Shown here: positions 13,359 through 28,135 of the stretch, in pieces | How the letters are laid out: each line of letters opens with the position of its first letter | How positions within the stretch are numbered: the first letter of the stretch is position 1 | Notes under the pieces: model-generated | Databases searched by the model: none | What the model was told of the DNA's origin: nothing | Seen by the model: only the letters and a program-made list of their open reading frames with translations | NCBI GenBank assembly: GCA_023974075.1 | Contig: CM043808.1 | Location: 21,886,824-21,950,823 of the forward strand | Length of the DNA stretch: 64,000 nucleotides | Direction of reading: 5' to 3' | DNA from: Chaenocephalus aceratus | Lineage: Eukaryota; Chordata; Actinopteri; Perciformes; Channichthyidae | Position numbers and translations under genes: made by a program

Positions 13359-13782
13359 TGTCGTGAAAAAAAAAACAGGGTCCCTGCCGACGGGGACCTT
13401 GGGGTTTAACAGGTTAATTATGGGGAATGATTGTGTTAAGAGGTAGTTAACCTGTTTATGTTTGCAGATCTTTATGTTGACAACTGTGGTTTTGAGTTGA
13501 TTGTGTAACCTGTTGACGGTAAGCCTGTGGGAGGGGCTATGGGTTCAAAAGGGACGGTGTTGGCCCTGGAGGAGGTGACTCGGGAGAATGTTGCAGTGAA
13601 GGCAACAGCCAGAGCATGTTTACTCTCCATGAGTGATGGACGGCCTGATTTGGTGACTTTTATTTTGTTTGTTTAAGTTGTGCTGTTTCGCTATATTTTA
13701 GTTTCTGTTAAAAATAAAGTTTTGGAGCTTAAAACAACCGACTAAGCCAATGTTTCGAACGGACAAATAGAACCCCGTCACA
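13359..13782 (+). mobile_element. Possible solo LTR
   Basis: A 424-bp block begins TGTCGTG and ends CCCCGTCACA, fitting 5'-TG...CA-3' LTR ends. It has AATAAA at 13713-13718 about 65 bp before the end and a GT-rich stretch before it. No target duplication is clear because the right side runs into CA-rich sequence, and there is no internal retroviral or gypsy coding region next to it. Alternative: the tail of another retroelement. Confidence 0.3.
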
Positions 13783-15421
13783 CACACACAAAACAAAATG
13801 ACACACTTGAATCAAATATTGAACTTTAACCCAGCACGGCACATTGATTTCACAAACCAGATAATTAGAACAACTCAGCAAGATGTTCATTGTATTTATA
13901 CAATGAGACAAATAAAGCCAATTTACTTGAGAGACTTCCCCAATCTGATCTTCTGCAGTGCAGCCAACAGCATAGAGCTGGGTAATGACTTCCAGAGACT
14001 CTGTGTGAAGGGCTATCCACCTGAGGCACTGAAGTATCATTATTAACAAACACTATCAGCGAGCCACACTGAGTAAGTGACTCCCTGGGAGAGGGAAAGG
14101 AGCCAGAGAATGCAAGAGGGAGATAATAAAAACTCCACAGACACAACAGAGGCAGGGTGATAGAAACAGGGGACACACAGCGAGGGAGTGAAGAGGCACT
14201 AACAGTAAAAAAAAAGCGCGAGCTGACACATAGGAAACATTCAAAAGAAATACAGACGAGTTAAATGGGGGGGGAAGAGGCAGGAAATTGAAGAGCGGAG
14301 AGAAAGACAATAAAACTAACACCGACATTTGCAAATCAAGAGGATGGAGAGGTGTAGAAGAGAGTGAGAGAGACAGTAAAATAGATGAAATATAATACAG
14401 AACTGTATGAGCAAAGGGTCCCTTGAGAGATGTGGTGTAACCTGAGAAGAGACAACACCAGGGAGAAACTCTAGCAGCCATTTAACAGCAAGCACACACA
14501 CTAACACACCGTAGACAGTTTATTGTTTACAATGAGCGCAAACAACCGCATGAAGAAGGTGCAATTAGTTGCTCTGTCATCTTATGTCCTACTGACTCAT
14601 TGTTTTAGGAAAAACATTATAACCCCTGAGAACTGCACACACAGGTATTGCAAGTGTGGTAAGTCAAAGTTGTAACATTTAAGTTAGTCTGTAAACTGAA
14701 ATGGATGTTTAAAACATACCGTTTCTGTAATAATTTGACTGTTATCCTTTGTTTTATATTTCAGTTTTTCAGAACTGGAGGTTTTTTCCAGGGCAGATTT
14801 GAGTATGTTCTTGTTATCTTCTCAGTGAGTGCATCTGGATACATTTCAGTTGCTAAATCGGTGCCCTAAGAGGTGACTGATGATACAAATTTGGCGAAAA
14901 ATCAAAGCCACAGTGACAGGACAAATACTGACCACTGTGATCACAGAGGAGAGAAGTTCAAGGATAAGTGGGAGTAATGGTGTGAAGATTAGAGAGGTAA
15001 GGGATAAAGAAGTGGGAATAGGTATTTGGACATTCAAGTGATGCGTTGCTGATCCCTTAAGGGCGTTTTACTTCATGCCTCCTTTGCAGAGGAAGGTCAG
15101 AGTGAAGGTCAGCAAAGTGCACCAACAGTCTCCTTCTCACTGCTTGTTTATTTAAAGAGAGGTAACAACCGGTCAGCGTGAATTTGGTGCTGCTGAGGGT
15201 TGTATGTTAAGCAAGATTACTGCGTACTGCCGCCTCAATGCATTGAGGGAGAAAAGAGCTGTCAGATCGTGACTCACAAAGGAAAAAACAAGAGAGGCAT
15301 TTCAGAAGTGTGTGTCAGGATGAATCTGATGCAGAGTGAGCTGGCTTTAAAACTCTGCCAAGCAACACTGAGCACTGAGAGAGGCACACTGCACTAATCA
15401 ATGTGGGCTGAAACACAGAAG

Positions 15422-15580
<159 letters not shown>

Positions 15581-15589
15581 ATGTATACA

Positions 15590-15946
<357 letters not shown>

Positions 15947-16243
15947 ATATCTGAGCATTCTACATCCTAATTACAACATGTCACTTATTCAGCTAAACTA
16001 CCAATTACACCCGTTTAGTTAAGACATTCAGCTAATGAGAAAAATGTGAGTGTACGCATTTCAGAGTGAGTGAGAGGTTGTAAGTGTGTGTGTGTGAGTG
16101 AGGTCGGCAGCCTCTGATCTCTGCATGTGAAGCTCCTTATCAGTAAGTCAGTGGTGGAACGTTTATCTCTCTCTCTCCTATCTTTCTCTCACAGATTGCA
16201 TCTAGCTGAAACACTCTCAACCAATGGGGTCAGATTTATTGTT

Positions 16244-16375
<132 letters not shown>

Positions 16376-16469
16376 CTCACTCCCATCCCGTCACATATTG
16401 ACGGACGGTCAGGGCCCCTCCCCGTCGCTATATTACGTACAGGGTACCCCTTTCCCGTCATTTTTCTAC

Positions 16470-16746
16470 AGGCAGGGCGTCCCATAGACCTTCATTGCGG
16501 ACACAGCGGACCCCTTGCCCGTCAGGCTTCTACGGGCAGGGCGTCCCATGGACCTTCATTGCCGACTGCGGACCCCTTGCCCGTCACGCTTCTACGGGCA
16601 GGGCGTCCCATAGACCTCCATTGCGGACAGCGGACCCCTTTCCCGTCATTTTTCTACGGGCAGGGCGTCCCATAGGCCTTCATTGCGGACACAGCGGACC
16701 CCTTGCCCGTCAGGCTTCTACGGGCAGGGCGTCCCATGGACCTTCA
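16470..16746 (+). repeat. 62-64-bp minisatellite, left arm
   Basis: The word GGGCAGGGCGTCCCAT recurs at about 16470, 16534, 16596, 16658 and 16722 (spacings 64, 62, 62, 64). Units contain CTTCATTGCGGACACAGCGG and CCCCTTGCCCGTCAGGCTTC. The chance open frames here come from the near-63-bp period. Confidence 0.9.
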
Positions 16747-16747
16747 T

Positions 16748-17149
16748 AATGCCTATTTTAAGGTTCATTTGGCCATTAAAATGCGTTTTGATCTCATTTT
16801 ATGCGAGTAATGAGTTTTTTATTTCTGATTATTTGTGCAGTACATGTACATGATGTTTAGTTTGCTAGTTATGACGAAGATTACTTCATGAATGTGTACA
16901 CATTCATGGTTGCTAAGGTGGTTGCTATGGACGCTGCAACAGCTCCCAGACCACGTGATCAACAACGATGGCCAACCTTCGTGTTATTCTCGGTGGAAAA
17001 TGCCTATTTTAAGGTTCATTTGGCCATTAAAATGCGTTTTGATGTCATTTTATGCGAGTAATGAGTTTTTATTTCTGATTATTTGTGCAGTAGCCTACAT
17101 GTACATGATGTTTAGTTTGCTAGTTATGACGAAGATTACTTCATGAATG
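16748..17149 (+). repeat. 251-bp direct duplication inside left arm
   Basis: AATGCCTATTTTAAGGTTCA starts at 16748 and again at 16999, each followed by about 150 bp of near-identical sequence through TTACTTCATGAATG. The right arm holds a single copy, so this is a secondary tandem duplication limited to the left arm. Confidence 0.85.
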
Positions 17150-18553
17150 CTAACGTTTTTTTGGTGGAAATGTGTTTTTTCACAGCAAAGTCACCCTCTG
17201 TACTTGGACTTATTGGGAGAATCTAAAGGCAAGAACATCCCAAATATTCATTTAGGTCTTTATTTTAGACCTTTAGTGTTGCCGTCTGTGAGGAAAATAC
17301 ATGGGGCTCAGAGCCTCGTATTTTTAAAATCTTTTTTTCCTTCTAATTTGTTATTCTTTTCAAAATAACACACTGTTATTTACTCACCAATAACACACAA
17401 TTATCCTTGCTTTTATGTATTGGTTTAATTCCATAATCTCGGTCTTTCTTGGTGTTCGTCAGGAACTGAATTTCAAAATAAAAATAACCGGAAACAGACG
17501 TAGCATTTCGAGCGATTACCCAAGATTCTCAGCAACGCTGATTGGATGTTTTTAGCCGCAATGCATGCTGGGATTTGGTGTTTATATTATATGAAATCCG
17601 GAAAACATTTTAAAAGAATAAAATAATACTTAATTCCGAGTGCTCTTGCTTTTCTCTTTGAAAGTCATCACATAACGGCATTGTAATACACGGTTCGGCT
17701 GCATTACATATTACAGATCTGCCGTAGTTCTTTATTTATAGCGCCCTGATGAGAAGACCTTTGGAAAAACTGAAGAAATGCCGCCGAAACTGAATACTTG
17801 ACGTGGATCATAAATATATCAACAATTAAAAAACATCTTCAATTTCTCTTCACACAATACGTCTCCTTGCAGTATCAACACTAAATCGGCTGACTTTTAC
17901 ATTTGATATAATTCATAGATATTTACACCATAACGGTGCACAGCTGATATAAAAGGACTTGTAGTTTTTAAAGATATTACTGATTTGAATTGGATTGCAT
18001 TTTGAATGTAAGAATGTAAATACTGAGTCTGAAATAGTATAGCAATATGCTGTAAAATTATGTGAAAGCATGCATAAAACTACACATCTTCAGATGTTGT
18101 ACATACAAGTGTATGTGTGTACCTTGTGTGCACTGCCTAGTGGTTAAAGCACGTTATTGAATTATTGTTTTTATGTGTTATATTTGATTAAAAAAATATT
18201 AAGAGTACATATACTTTCATAGGGGGAAAGTAGAAGGTCTGTGATAGAAATATAGAATATAAAAAATCAAGAAGATACTATAAGTGATCTCTTAAATAAA
18301 ACAGTTTAGTGCATGATGTACAAAGATATTAATAGGAGGAGTTGCAAAACAGAAAAACGAATTAACCTTTATTTAAACATTAAATAACAGATTAAGGTCT
18401 TGCTTTCCTGCAATGTTAACTATGTTGAAGCACTTATTTGAACTGATATTATACATATGGATTATACTTTTATGTATGTAGATAGAATAAGAAATGTGCA
18501 GAATATGACAGTTTAATGGTGGAGGTACACACATATTGATAGATGTCTTGTAA

Positions 18554-18643
18554 TGCACTGTTGAGGGACCTGTGACCCAAGTTTTTCATTCATTGCATGT
18601 ATATGATATGTCAATAAACCTTTAAAATCTTGAAATCTTGAAA
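18554..18643 (+). mobile_element. Retroelement 3' tail
   Basis: GCACTGTTGAGGGACCTGTG, then TTTTCATTCATTGC, AATAAACC and a short AATCTTGAAATCTTGAAA tail, resembling the 3' ends of fish LINE/SINE families (promoter-less tail ending in AATAAA plus short tandem words). It lies in the centre of the foldback element. Confidence 0.5.
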
Positions 18644-19960
18644 GGGATGTGCAAAATAGCCATAATATATAGTCTTTAATTAACTATTAGAATAACGAGT
18701 AATTAATATACTTTATTACTCGTTTCCATTAATGTCAATTGCAGATACATGTTTAGTCTTCTCAAGCACCAACTATCAAATATCTCATTTTACTCAGGTG
18801 TAACTAAAGTCTGATTTAAGGGTTGTTTATATTTCACATCATTAATCAGAATCTGCAAAGTAACTCAAATAAGTTTAGTGGAGTAAAAATACCAGGTTAA
18901 CCTCTGAATTGTAGTGGAGTAGAATTACAAAGTATCAATGAGCTGTCATGTGGGTAAATATTAATGCTATATATTAATGCTGCGCATTATGGACAGCGAT
19001 TTTCACCCATTTATTAATTATGTTTTACATTTGATAACACCAATGTGTTTAATACTGGCAACTTCTAATTGTGGGAAAAACTAAAACGTTCAGTAGAGAC
19101 GTCCCATAGAACATTTTGCGAAACACAATAGTGTAGTGTGTAGTTCTGGGGGGCGTTCGATTCCAGTTTTGGATAGTCTGGCGTGGTTTCATTCCATTTC
19201 AAACAGCTGTTTGACGCTGCGTAACCTTGGCGCACTGCCACTCCAACATCCAATCCCAGACCTTGAAGAGTAATCACGGGGACTGTAGTCCTAAACGATA
19301 GCTGGGGATTATGGGTAGTGTAGTGTCTTCGGCCATCCTAAACTCAAAAATGTTGACAATCGCAATGATGCTCGAAATGGCCCTTATAGGCCTACGTCTG
19401 TTTCCGGTTATTTTTATTTTGAAATTCAGTTCCTGACGAACACCAAAAAAGACCGAGATTATGGAATTAAACCAATAAATAAAAGCAAGGATAATTGTGT
19501 GTTATTGGTGAGTAAATAACAGTGTGTTATTTTGAAAAGAATAACAAATTAGAAGGAAAAAAAGATTTAAAAAATACGAGGCTCTGAGCCCCATGTATTT
19601 TCCTCACAGACGGCAACACTCAAGGTCTAAAATAAAGACCTAAATGAATATTTGGGATGTTCTTGCCTTTAGATTCTCCCAATAAGTCCAAGTACAGAGG
19701 GTGACTTTGCTGTGAAAAAACACATTTCCACCAAAAAAACGTTAGCATTCATGAAGTAATCTTCATCATAACTAGCAAACTAAACATCATGTACATGTAC
19801 TGCACAAATAATCAGAAATAAAAACTCATTACTCGCATAAAATGACATCAAAACGCATTTTAGTGGCCAAATGAACCTTAAAATAGGCATTTTCCACCGA
19901 GAATAACACGAAGGTTGGCCATCGTTGTTGATCACGTGGTCTATGAAGGTCTATGGGATG

Positions 19961-20345
19961 CCCTGCCCGTAGAAGCCTGGCGGTCAAAGGGTCCGCTGTC
20001 CGCAATGAAGGTCTATGGGACGCCCTGCCCGTAGAAGCCTGACGGGCAAGGGGTCCGCTGTGTCCGCAATGAAGGTCTATGGGACGCCCTGCCCGTAGAA
20101 AAATTACGGGAAAGGGGTCCGCTGTCCGCAATGGAGGTCTATGGGACGCCCTGCCCGTAGAGCGTGACGGGCAAGGGGTCCGCAGTCCGCAATGAAGGTC
20201 CATGGGACGCCCTGCCCGTAGAAGCCTGACAGGCAAGGGGTCCGCTGTGTCCGCAATGAAGGTCTATGGGATGCCCTGCCCGTAGAAAAATGACGGGAAA
20301 TGGGTACCCTGTACGTAATATAGCGACGGGGAGGGGCCCTGACCG
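19961..20345 (-). repeat. 62-64-bp minisatellite, right arm (inverted)
   Basis: CCCTGCCCGTAG recurs at 19961, 20023, 20087, 20149, 20210 and 20274 (spacings 62, 64, 62, 61, 64). It is the reverse complement of the left-arm array, with one more unit. Confidence 0.9.
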
Positions 20346-20384
20346 TCCGTCAATAATGTGACGGGATGGGAGTGAGAACGTGTT

Positions 20385-20731
<347 letters not shown>

Positions 20732-22788
20732 ACTCCAATGTCAATGTTGCCATATCTCCCCTACCTATAACTCTTTCCTCACACAAACTTAGATTTCACT
20801 TCATCTTTTTTCCACACTTTGCTTCCTTTTCTTGTAAGCTTGTTTATTTTTTAGCTTTTTATTTATTTTCTGCTCTTCCTCTCTCCTCTTTATCTGAATG
20901 TTCTACCTCTAGCATTGGGAATGTTTAAACTACCAGTGCTGTGCTCAGTGTGTGAATAAACCATGTCATCTTGTGTTGTGGGTAACACAGAATAATAACA
21001 GAGTAAAATGACTTACTCTGCACTAAGAAGAGATGAACTGTATGCATCTCCTCATCATTCTGGTTTTCTCTTTAGAAGGCTTTATCTCAGTGTTTTTAAT
21101 ATTTCATTGCTCACCCACAATGCCTCTGGAGGAACTATTACATTTAAGTTATACTATTCTACATTTAATCCATTTGAATATTTTATTGTTTTTAATGCCT
21201 CGCGAGTAATCACAGCGGGGGATGAGGGGAACAGATCCAAACCATATCAAGTTTGTGTAAACATGTTTATTTATTTCATTACGCACATGTGAGAAAAATA
21301 AAGAACATCCCTTCTGAACATAGATGTTCATTTCTGAGTACTTTTGTGTCTGAAAACACATTTAAAACTCAAAATGCTTTAAGCAAATGACCTAGCTTAC
21401 CACTCCACACTTCCCATTCACAGAGGAAAGCAAAGAAACTCAATAACAAAGAGTTTCTGAGAAAAGGAGAAACTTTGCTCATGTTTTTTATGCCTTGAGC
21501 AGAAAGTACGGTTTTAACAGTCAAGCCATCAAAGCCTATTTGAACACACCTCAATAGAAAGGGAACTGTAGACAAAGACAGATGACAGGACGATAAGGAG
21601 AGGTATGAACCGAATGTGGGGGAAATCAGAGTCGAAGCAGTAAACATGAAAAACCAAGCAAAACAGAATAATGCAAATCAAGATGTTGTCTGAAGGTCAA
21701 AAGGAGAAGAGAAACAAAGTGGCAATAGAACAAGAAAGCTCTTATAGAGTACAGAAGAGAGAGGTCTGATCAAAACAGCAGGAGCAGAGAGCGAGTATGG
21801 AGTATATAAAGAAACGGTTAGAGCCCACAGGGACCCGGGGTGGCTTCGTGGCCCTCCGTAATGGCCTGCAGCCGGTGCTCTGATGTAACGGCCATTAAAG
21901 AGGGGATACAGGCCATTAGTCTGGTTGGCTGGAGTGAGAGGGGGATGAGAGCCTGACAGCACACATAGCATCCATGCTAGATGAAGGGAGAGCAGAGATC
22001 AATCTGAGAGATTGGAGTGGGCCGGGGTGGACAACAAAGACAGGGAAGGTATGGGGGGGGGGGTAAGCGGTCAGGAAAAGGGGAGTGGAGGCATAAAGGG
22101 CAATGTAAGGGACAATATTCTTTAAAGGCTTCAGGGGCGTGGGCAAGGTGTGTGTGTGTGTCAGTTTGAACGTGCATAAATCTACGTGATGAAACACTTT
22201 TGACCTCAACCACCACCAATGACACGGCATACATCACTCTGTCCATGTCTCACGTCTCCCTGACCTTCAGTGAGACATCTTTCATGTGGTCCACGCAGTG
22301 TCCTTATGCTCTGGACTGATGAAACAGGATTTATATCAGTGTGACTGTCTGCATCATGTTTGAGTCTACTCCATTCCAAGATTGTGACTCATCTTAATTC
22401 GCAATACTGAAGTCCCATTGCTTTTTATCACACATACATTATGCATGAACTGGGAAGGGAAGTTTAAATATAGTTAATGTGTGTAATACAACTTTTGAAG
22501 CTGCCATAGTTAACTTTATATTACACCTAAACCTGTATAATACATAGTGGGGACACTTTCCTATACATTAATCACTTACAGTACACTTTAGGAAGAATGG
22601 CCTATGGTGCATTCACATGCTTCTTGGATGGTACTATTAAAAAAAATTAGGAAGTTGTTCTTGCAGCTGTGTGTGTGCATGATCTTTAAGCTGTGTTATG
22701 AAGATGAGTTGTATTTTTGATTGATATCGGTTTCTCGGGTGATGTTTAAGTGTATTTTTTTCTAAGATCTAAAATTGTATGTGATATA

Positions 22789-23152
22789 TAAAGGTAGGGT
22801 AGGTAATTTTGGAGAAACCAGCTCGAGTGCGCTAGAATTTGAAAATACACATCTGGAAAAAATCAGCCACTTCCTTACAGAGCCCCTCCTCCACACACAC
22901 GAACGCGCACATGACCAATGAGGGCACGAGATAAGTTTGTGCACAGATGGAAGGCTGACAGGCAGGTAGGCCATCCAGTTACTTTAGCCGGGCCGGCTAA
23001 AACTACGGCTTCCACAGATGACATTTTTTAATGTATTTTTTGTCAAAGCACTTAAGATATTCATTGCTATCGGGATGTTAAGAGCATTCCATGGAATATA
23101 ACAAAAAGTGTATCTCGAGCCGGTTTCTCAAACTTACCTACCCCACCTTTAA
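22789..23152 (+). mobile_element. MITE with AAGGTGGGGTAGGTAA-type ends
   Basis: The left end reads TAAAGGTAGGGTAGGTAATT, then TTGGAGAAACCAGCTCGAG. The right end is its imperfect inverse (CTCGAGCCGGTTTCTCAAAC, then TTACCTACCCCACCTTTAA), giving terminal inverted repeats of about 40 bp around 364 bp. No coding capacity. This end sequence recurs in many fish genomes to my knowledge; the superfamily is uncertain. Confidence 0.7.
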
Positions 23153-25867
23153 GGTATTTCTTTTGGTCTGGCTTTTATATCCTCTCTAAGCACTTCACTG
23201 TTATATTGTTATCGTTATGTGTATGTAATAAAACAGACACATTACATCTCTTAATTACTGCTTGCTTGCAGTGTATTATTCTAATGCTGATCTAACTGTA
23301 ATATGCTCTAAATCATACAGTAGCAATAAAAAAGGCAGAATAATCATTTCAATATGATGCTTTATTTAACGGTTTTATTGCACATTTTACTAAAATTCAT
23401 AATTTTTGTTCGCATCTGTGATGTCAACATTTTAAACCCTATGCTGTATGATTTCGATTTAGGATTTAGCACCACAATGTAGCCAAACAAAAAAAATGTA
23501 CAACTTAAAATCCAAGTGGAAGTTGCAACCTTTGAGTTTTAACTTTCTTAGTGTATTCTGTCGATCGGCACATGTTCTTAGATCATTAAGCGTTTTAAAG
23601 ATATCCAAAGAGGATTTGTAGTAGTTTAGTGAACAGTATGTGTAAGATAATTGTTCCGCTCTCCTCCATCCCCCCATCCTCCCTATCTTTATCTCTCCAC
23701 AGTCCTGATTTATGTCCCATCCCTGCCTGCACTCACTCCTCCTATCATGCAGACCACAGACCCACAGACACAATTACAAGGCAAGTCGTACGCTTGTGCT
23801 AAAAGCATACACTTTTAACTGTGTACAGCAGTGTGTGTTTGAGAGGGTGCGGGTAAAGACAGGGAAAGGTTGGGGGTGGGGATAAAGGGTGGCAGTTAGT
23901 AGAAACAGACCCCTCCTACAATCGCCCGTTTCTCTGTCACATTCATCCGACTTCTCTCCATGAAGTCGCCACACACTACTTCACTACCTTGCTGTTTTAT
24001 ATATCTTGAATGAAGAATATTCTGGACAGCAGAGTAAACTGTGTGATTTTCCATGTAATAGGCAACTTCATTTGTGTGTGGAGGAGTTTAAGTGAGCGGG
24101 AAATCGCTGCAACCTGCAGAGGAGGCCATTTCAACCTGGCCCAGAAAATTCTGCGGTACAATCCTTTTACACTCCAATGCTTTTGCTGCAGTGGCCTGTA
24201 TTATGCGCCCATCACTCTACAGTATCCTTCCATCTTCCTTACTCCTCCTCCCCCTCCGACTCTCAACACCACCAAACACTTAAACTGCAACTGAGCTGAT
24301 CCTTATCCACTGTCTCTCAAGATAGTACTTTAGGCTAAAGATGTTAAGTCAGGATTATTAATGAAGGGAGATAAAAACCCAGGACCACATGCACAGATTC
24401 ATTGGACACAAGCGTACACACAGCATCACTAATAATCCATATCCAAAAAGCAGAGAAGTCACATGAATATGAACAGGAAGGCTTTTTGTTAATATGATAC
24501 AAAGACCATCTTTGTTGTTACTTGGGCTTTTCCCCAAGAACATCTGTAGATATGTATCTGTTAAGATCAATTTGAACATCTTATCCTCTGCAGGGGGAGA
24601 TAGTGCGGCTTGTGTGTGTGAGAGGACGAGTGTGTCAGCGTGTCTCTGTCCTTTAACCTCTGAAGGATCATTTGGACTCACTTACCAGCTGAGACACCCC
24701 ACACAACAGACTTCCACAATTAGATCACACACAATTATTAGATTATGATGGCTACTGTGTGTGGACAGGGTGAGGAGAAAGGGTCAGGGGGGAGAGAAGC
24801 AGGAACAGAAAGACAGGTAGAGGGCAAAGCAATCCAAAAGAGTGAAGTTACTGAAGGGGGAAATGGAGGACATAACAAAAAGGAAGATTAGAAGAAACAA
24901 TCCGTGATCTAAGAGTCTGCTCTCTGACTGTGTTTAAAACACAACCCCATGATTCTTCAAAAACCAACAAACTATTTATTGGATTGTAAAAAAAAAGTAT
25001 CAAAGCCTGCAGTTACAGGAAAGCCATAATTGGGAGTTCAGCTCAGTGAGCATTTTACTGTCTCCGTGTCAGTGACAAGGAAGCAGTTAAGGGTAGCATT
25101 GTGCAAAGCCATAAACACACTGCTGGCCCATGGGAAATCGATACGACGCCTTGGAGCATGGTATTACACCGCTGTGATTCCCTCTCTTTTGACTTTGTGC
25201 CCACTATCCTGTCATCCTTCCAAAAGATACATTCTGACCATAGATTCAATGTCTCCCTACAAAGAGAAGTCTTCAGTGGGTAAACGAGCAAACCTTCAAG
25301 GGCTTTTTTCTGCTTGCATTTGCACTTCCAATAAAACTCTGAAGTTAGGAAAGCCAGCTGGGGTTCACATCTCAAGCCAGGAGATCGGCAAGTGTGCTAC
25401 ATTCAACAAACGGTCTTAGCTTTAATACATAAACAACTCTGTTATATACCACACTCGTGTAAACACATGCAAAGCAGCTGTTCTGTAAGGAACCTGTAGC
25501 GATATCAGTTCGTATTGGCTATTTATATGTATTCACAAATTAACTCCTAGACTGCACTACCGGTTACCTGTACTGTTCATATGTGTTGGAGAAATACCTT
25601 TGAAATAGGAGCTAAAAGGACTCTTAAAACTTTAATCTCAGAATTATGATCGTTCCTAATGCTTGTGATTAGTACACTTTAAGGGTGGTGTTCTTCTATA
25701 TATGTTCTTAAAAGTAGGAAAAAGTTCATACACACCAAAAAACGCCAAATGGCTTACGTTTTCAGACTCAGAGGTTGCCTTCAGCCAAAGTGAAACTCTG
25801 AATTGTGTTCTGTTTTGTACTGTTGGGGATGAAAAATGACATTGTCTCATGGCTGCCTGTCCCTCTA

Positions 25868-27030
<1,163 letters not shown>

Positions 27031-27163
27031 TGAGGCTGCCGAGCTGGCGTATGACGTTGGCCAAGGAGATGTTAGTCACACACTCAAGCTCATTCTTGAT
27101 GTTCCTTGGCAGCACCGTGTGGCACAGGTGCCTGGGCTCGATGGTGCGCTTCACCAGCGGCAT
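27031..27163 (-). CDS. wasf1: WAVE1 (WASF1), coding exon 1 with start codon
   Basis: First coding exon of the WAVE/SCAR family actin regulator WAVE1. WAVE proteins sit in the cytosolic WAVE regulatory complex (CYFIP, NAP1/HEM, ABI, BRK1), which relays Rac signals to Arp2/3 and drives branched actin at lamellipodia and, for WAVE1, in neurons. The exon reads [19 protein letters not shown] and continues through [22 protein letters not shown], the conserved N-terminal start of the WAVE homology domain. The ATG is at 27163-27161 with an A at -3. The exon has 133 nt (44 codons plus one base). The donor is gtcagt just below 27031, and the split Ser45 codon (A|GT) joins exon 2 exactly. Any 5' UTR exon boundary is unresolved; a tgtag or cgcag acceptor lies just upstream. 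Paralogue choice rests mainly on exons 2 and 3; residues 14-16 (CHT) also fit WASF1. Confidence 0.96.
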
Positions 27164-27371
27164 CCTTCAGCTGCGACACCACTACCTACAGGAGTCAGGT
27201 GGAGGGGGTGAAGGAAAAGAAGATACAACTTAGTAAGAGCGACAATTCTTGTAAAATACCTTGTCATTTTGTTGTTTGCAACAATACAAGAGACAGACAG
27301 AAAAGAAAGACAAGTGTTTCACTGTTTGATATGGTCAAACATTACCAGAATTTTTCTAACAGAGCAATGGA
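27164..27371 (-). other. Region just upstream of wasf1 start codon
   Basis: Contains the 5' UTR and probably an upstream acceptor (tgtag or cgcag within 25 bp of the ATG). No TATA box or GC-rich promoter island is seen, so transcription probably starts at a farther upstream exon that I could not locate. Confidence 0.4.
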
Positions 27372-27563
27372 GAATCAAATCAAATCAAAGTTTATTTATA
27401 AAGCACATTTAAAAGGGATTTTTTGGTCGGGCCAAAGTGCTGTACATGTAATAAATATTACAATCACATAAAAATACATTACTACAATCACAATAAACGA
27501 CAATAAATTACAACAGATATATAAAAAACACAGGGAAAAGTCAGGAGTCGTGCTCCGCTCTGA

Positions 27564-28135
27564 CTAGAAGGCCAGGGAGAAGAAGTGTGTTTTAAGAGTA
27601 GATTTAAAAACCCCTGGGGTCTGGGCCGACCTCACATGGAGGGGCAGAGTGTTCCAGAGCCTAGGGCCAGCTGCTGCGAAGGCTTGGTGCCCTCGGGTTT
27701 TGAGCCTGGTCTTGGGCACTAGCAGCAGCAGCTGGTCAGCCCACCTTAAAGCTCTGGCTGGGGTGTAGCGCTGGAGGAGTTCAGCTATATAGGCCGAAGC
27801 CAACTCATTTAGTGCTTTAAAAACAAATAAAAGGAGTTTAAAATCAATTCGGAACCGAATTGGAAGCCAGTGCAGTGAGGCCAGAATTGGAGTGATGTGG
27901 TCACGCTTTTTGTGGCCAGTGAGTAGACGTGCAGCTGCGTTCTGCACTAGCTGCAGGCGTTTAATTGACGCCTGGTCCATACCCACGTACAGAGCGTTGC
28001 AGTAGTCCAACCTCGAGGTAACAAAGGCGTTAATAACTCTTTCCAGGTCTTTAAAAGATAAAAAGGACTTGGTCTTGGCCAATAGTCGAATTTAAAAGCG
28101 CTATTGAAGGTCACTCCAAAGTTCGTGACAGAGGT
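27564..28135 (-). pseudogene. LINE ORF2 C-terminal region
   Basis: Frame 28082-27564 encodes AKTKSFLSFKDLERVINAFV, SRLDYCNALYVG, LQLVQNAAARLLTG and LASLHWLPIRFRIDFKLLLF, ending FKSTLKTHFFSLAF and a stop. These are the conserved C-terminal motifs of L2-group ORF2. Just before it, in another frame, VTNFGVTFNSAFKFD survives (about 28133-28085), separated by a small deletion. Confidence 0.88.

Noticed and set aside
16470..16746. CRISPR-like regular repeats
   Set aside because: Adjacent tandem units with no unique spacers, in a vertebrate intron; it is a minisatellite.
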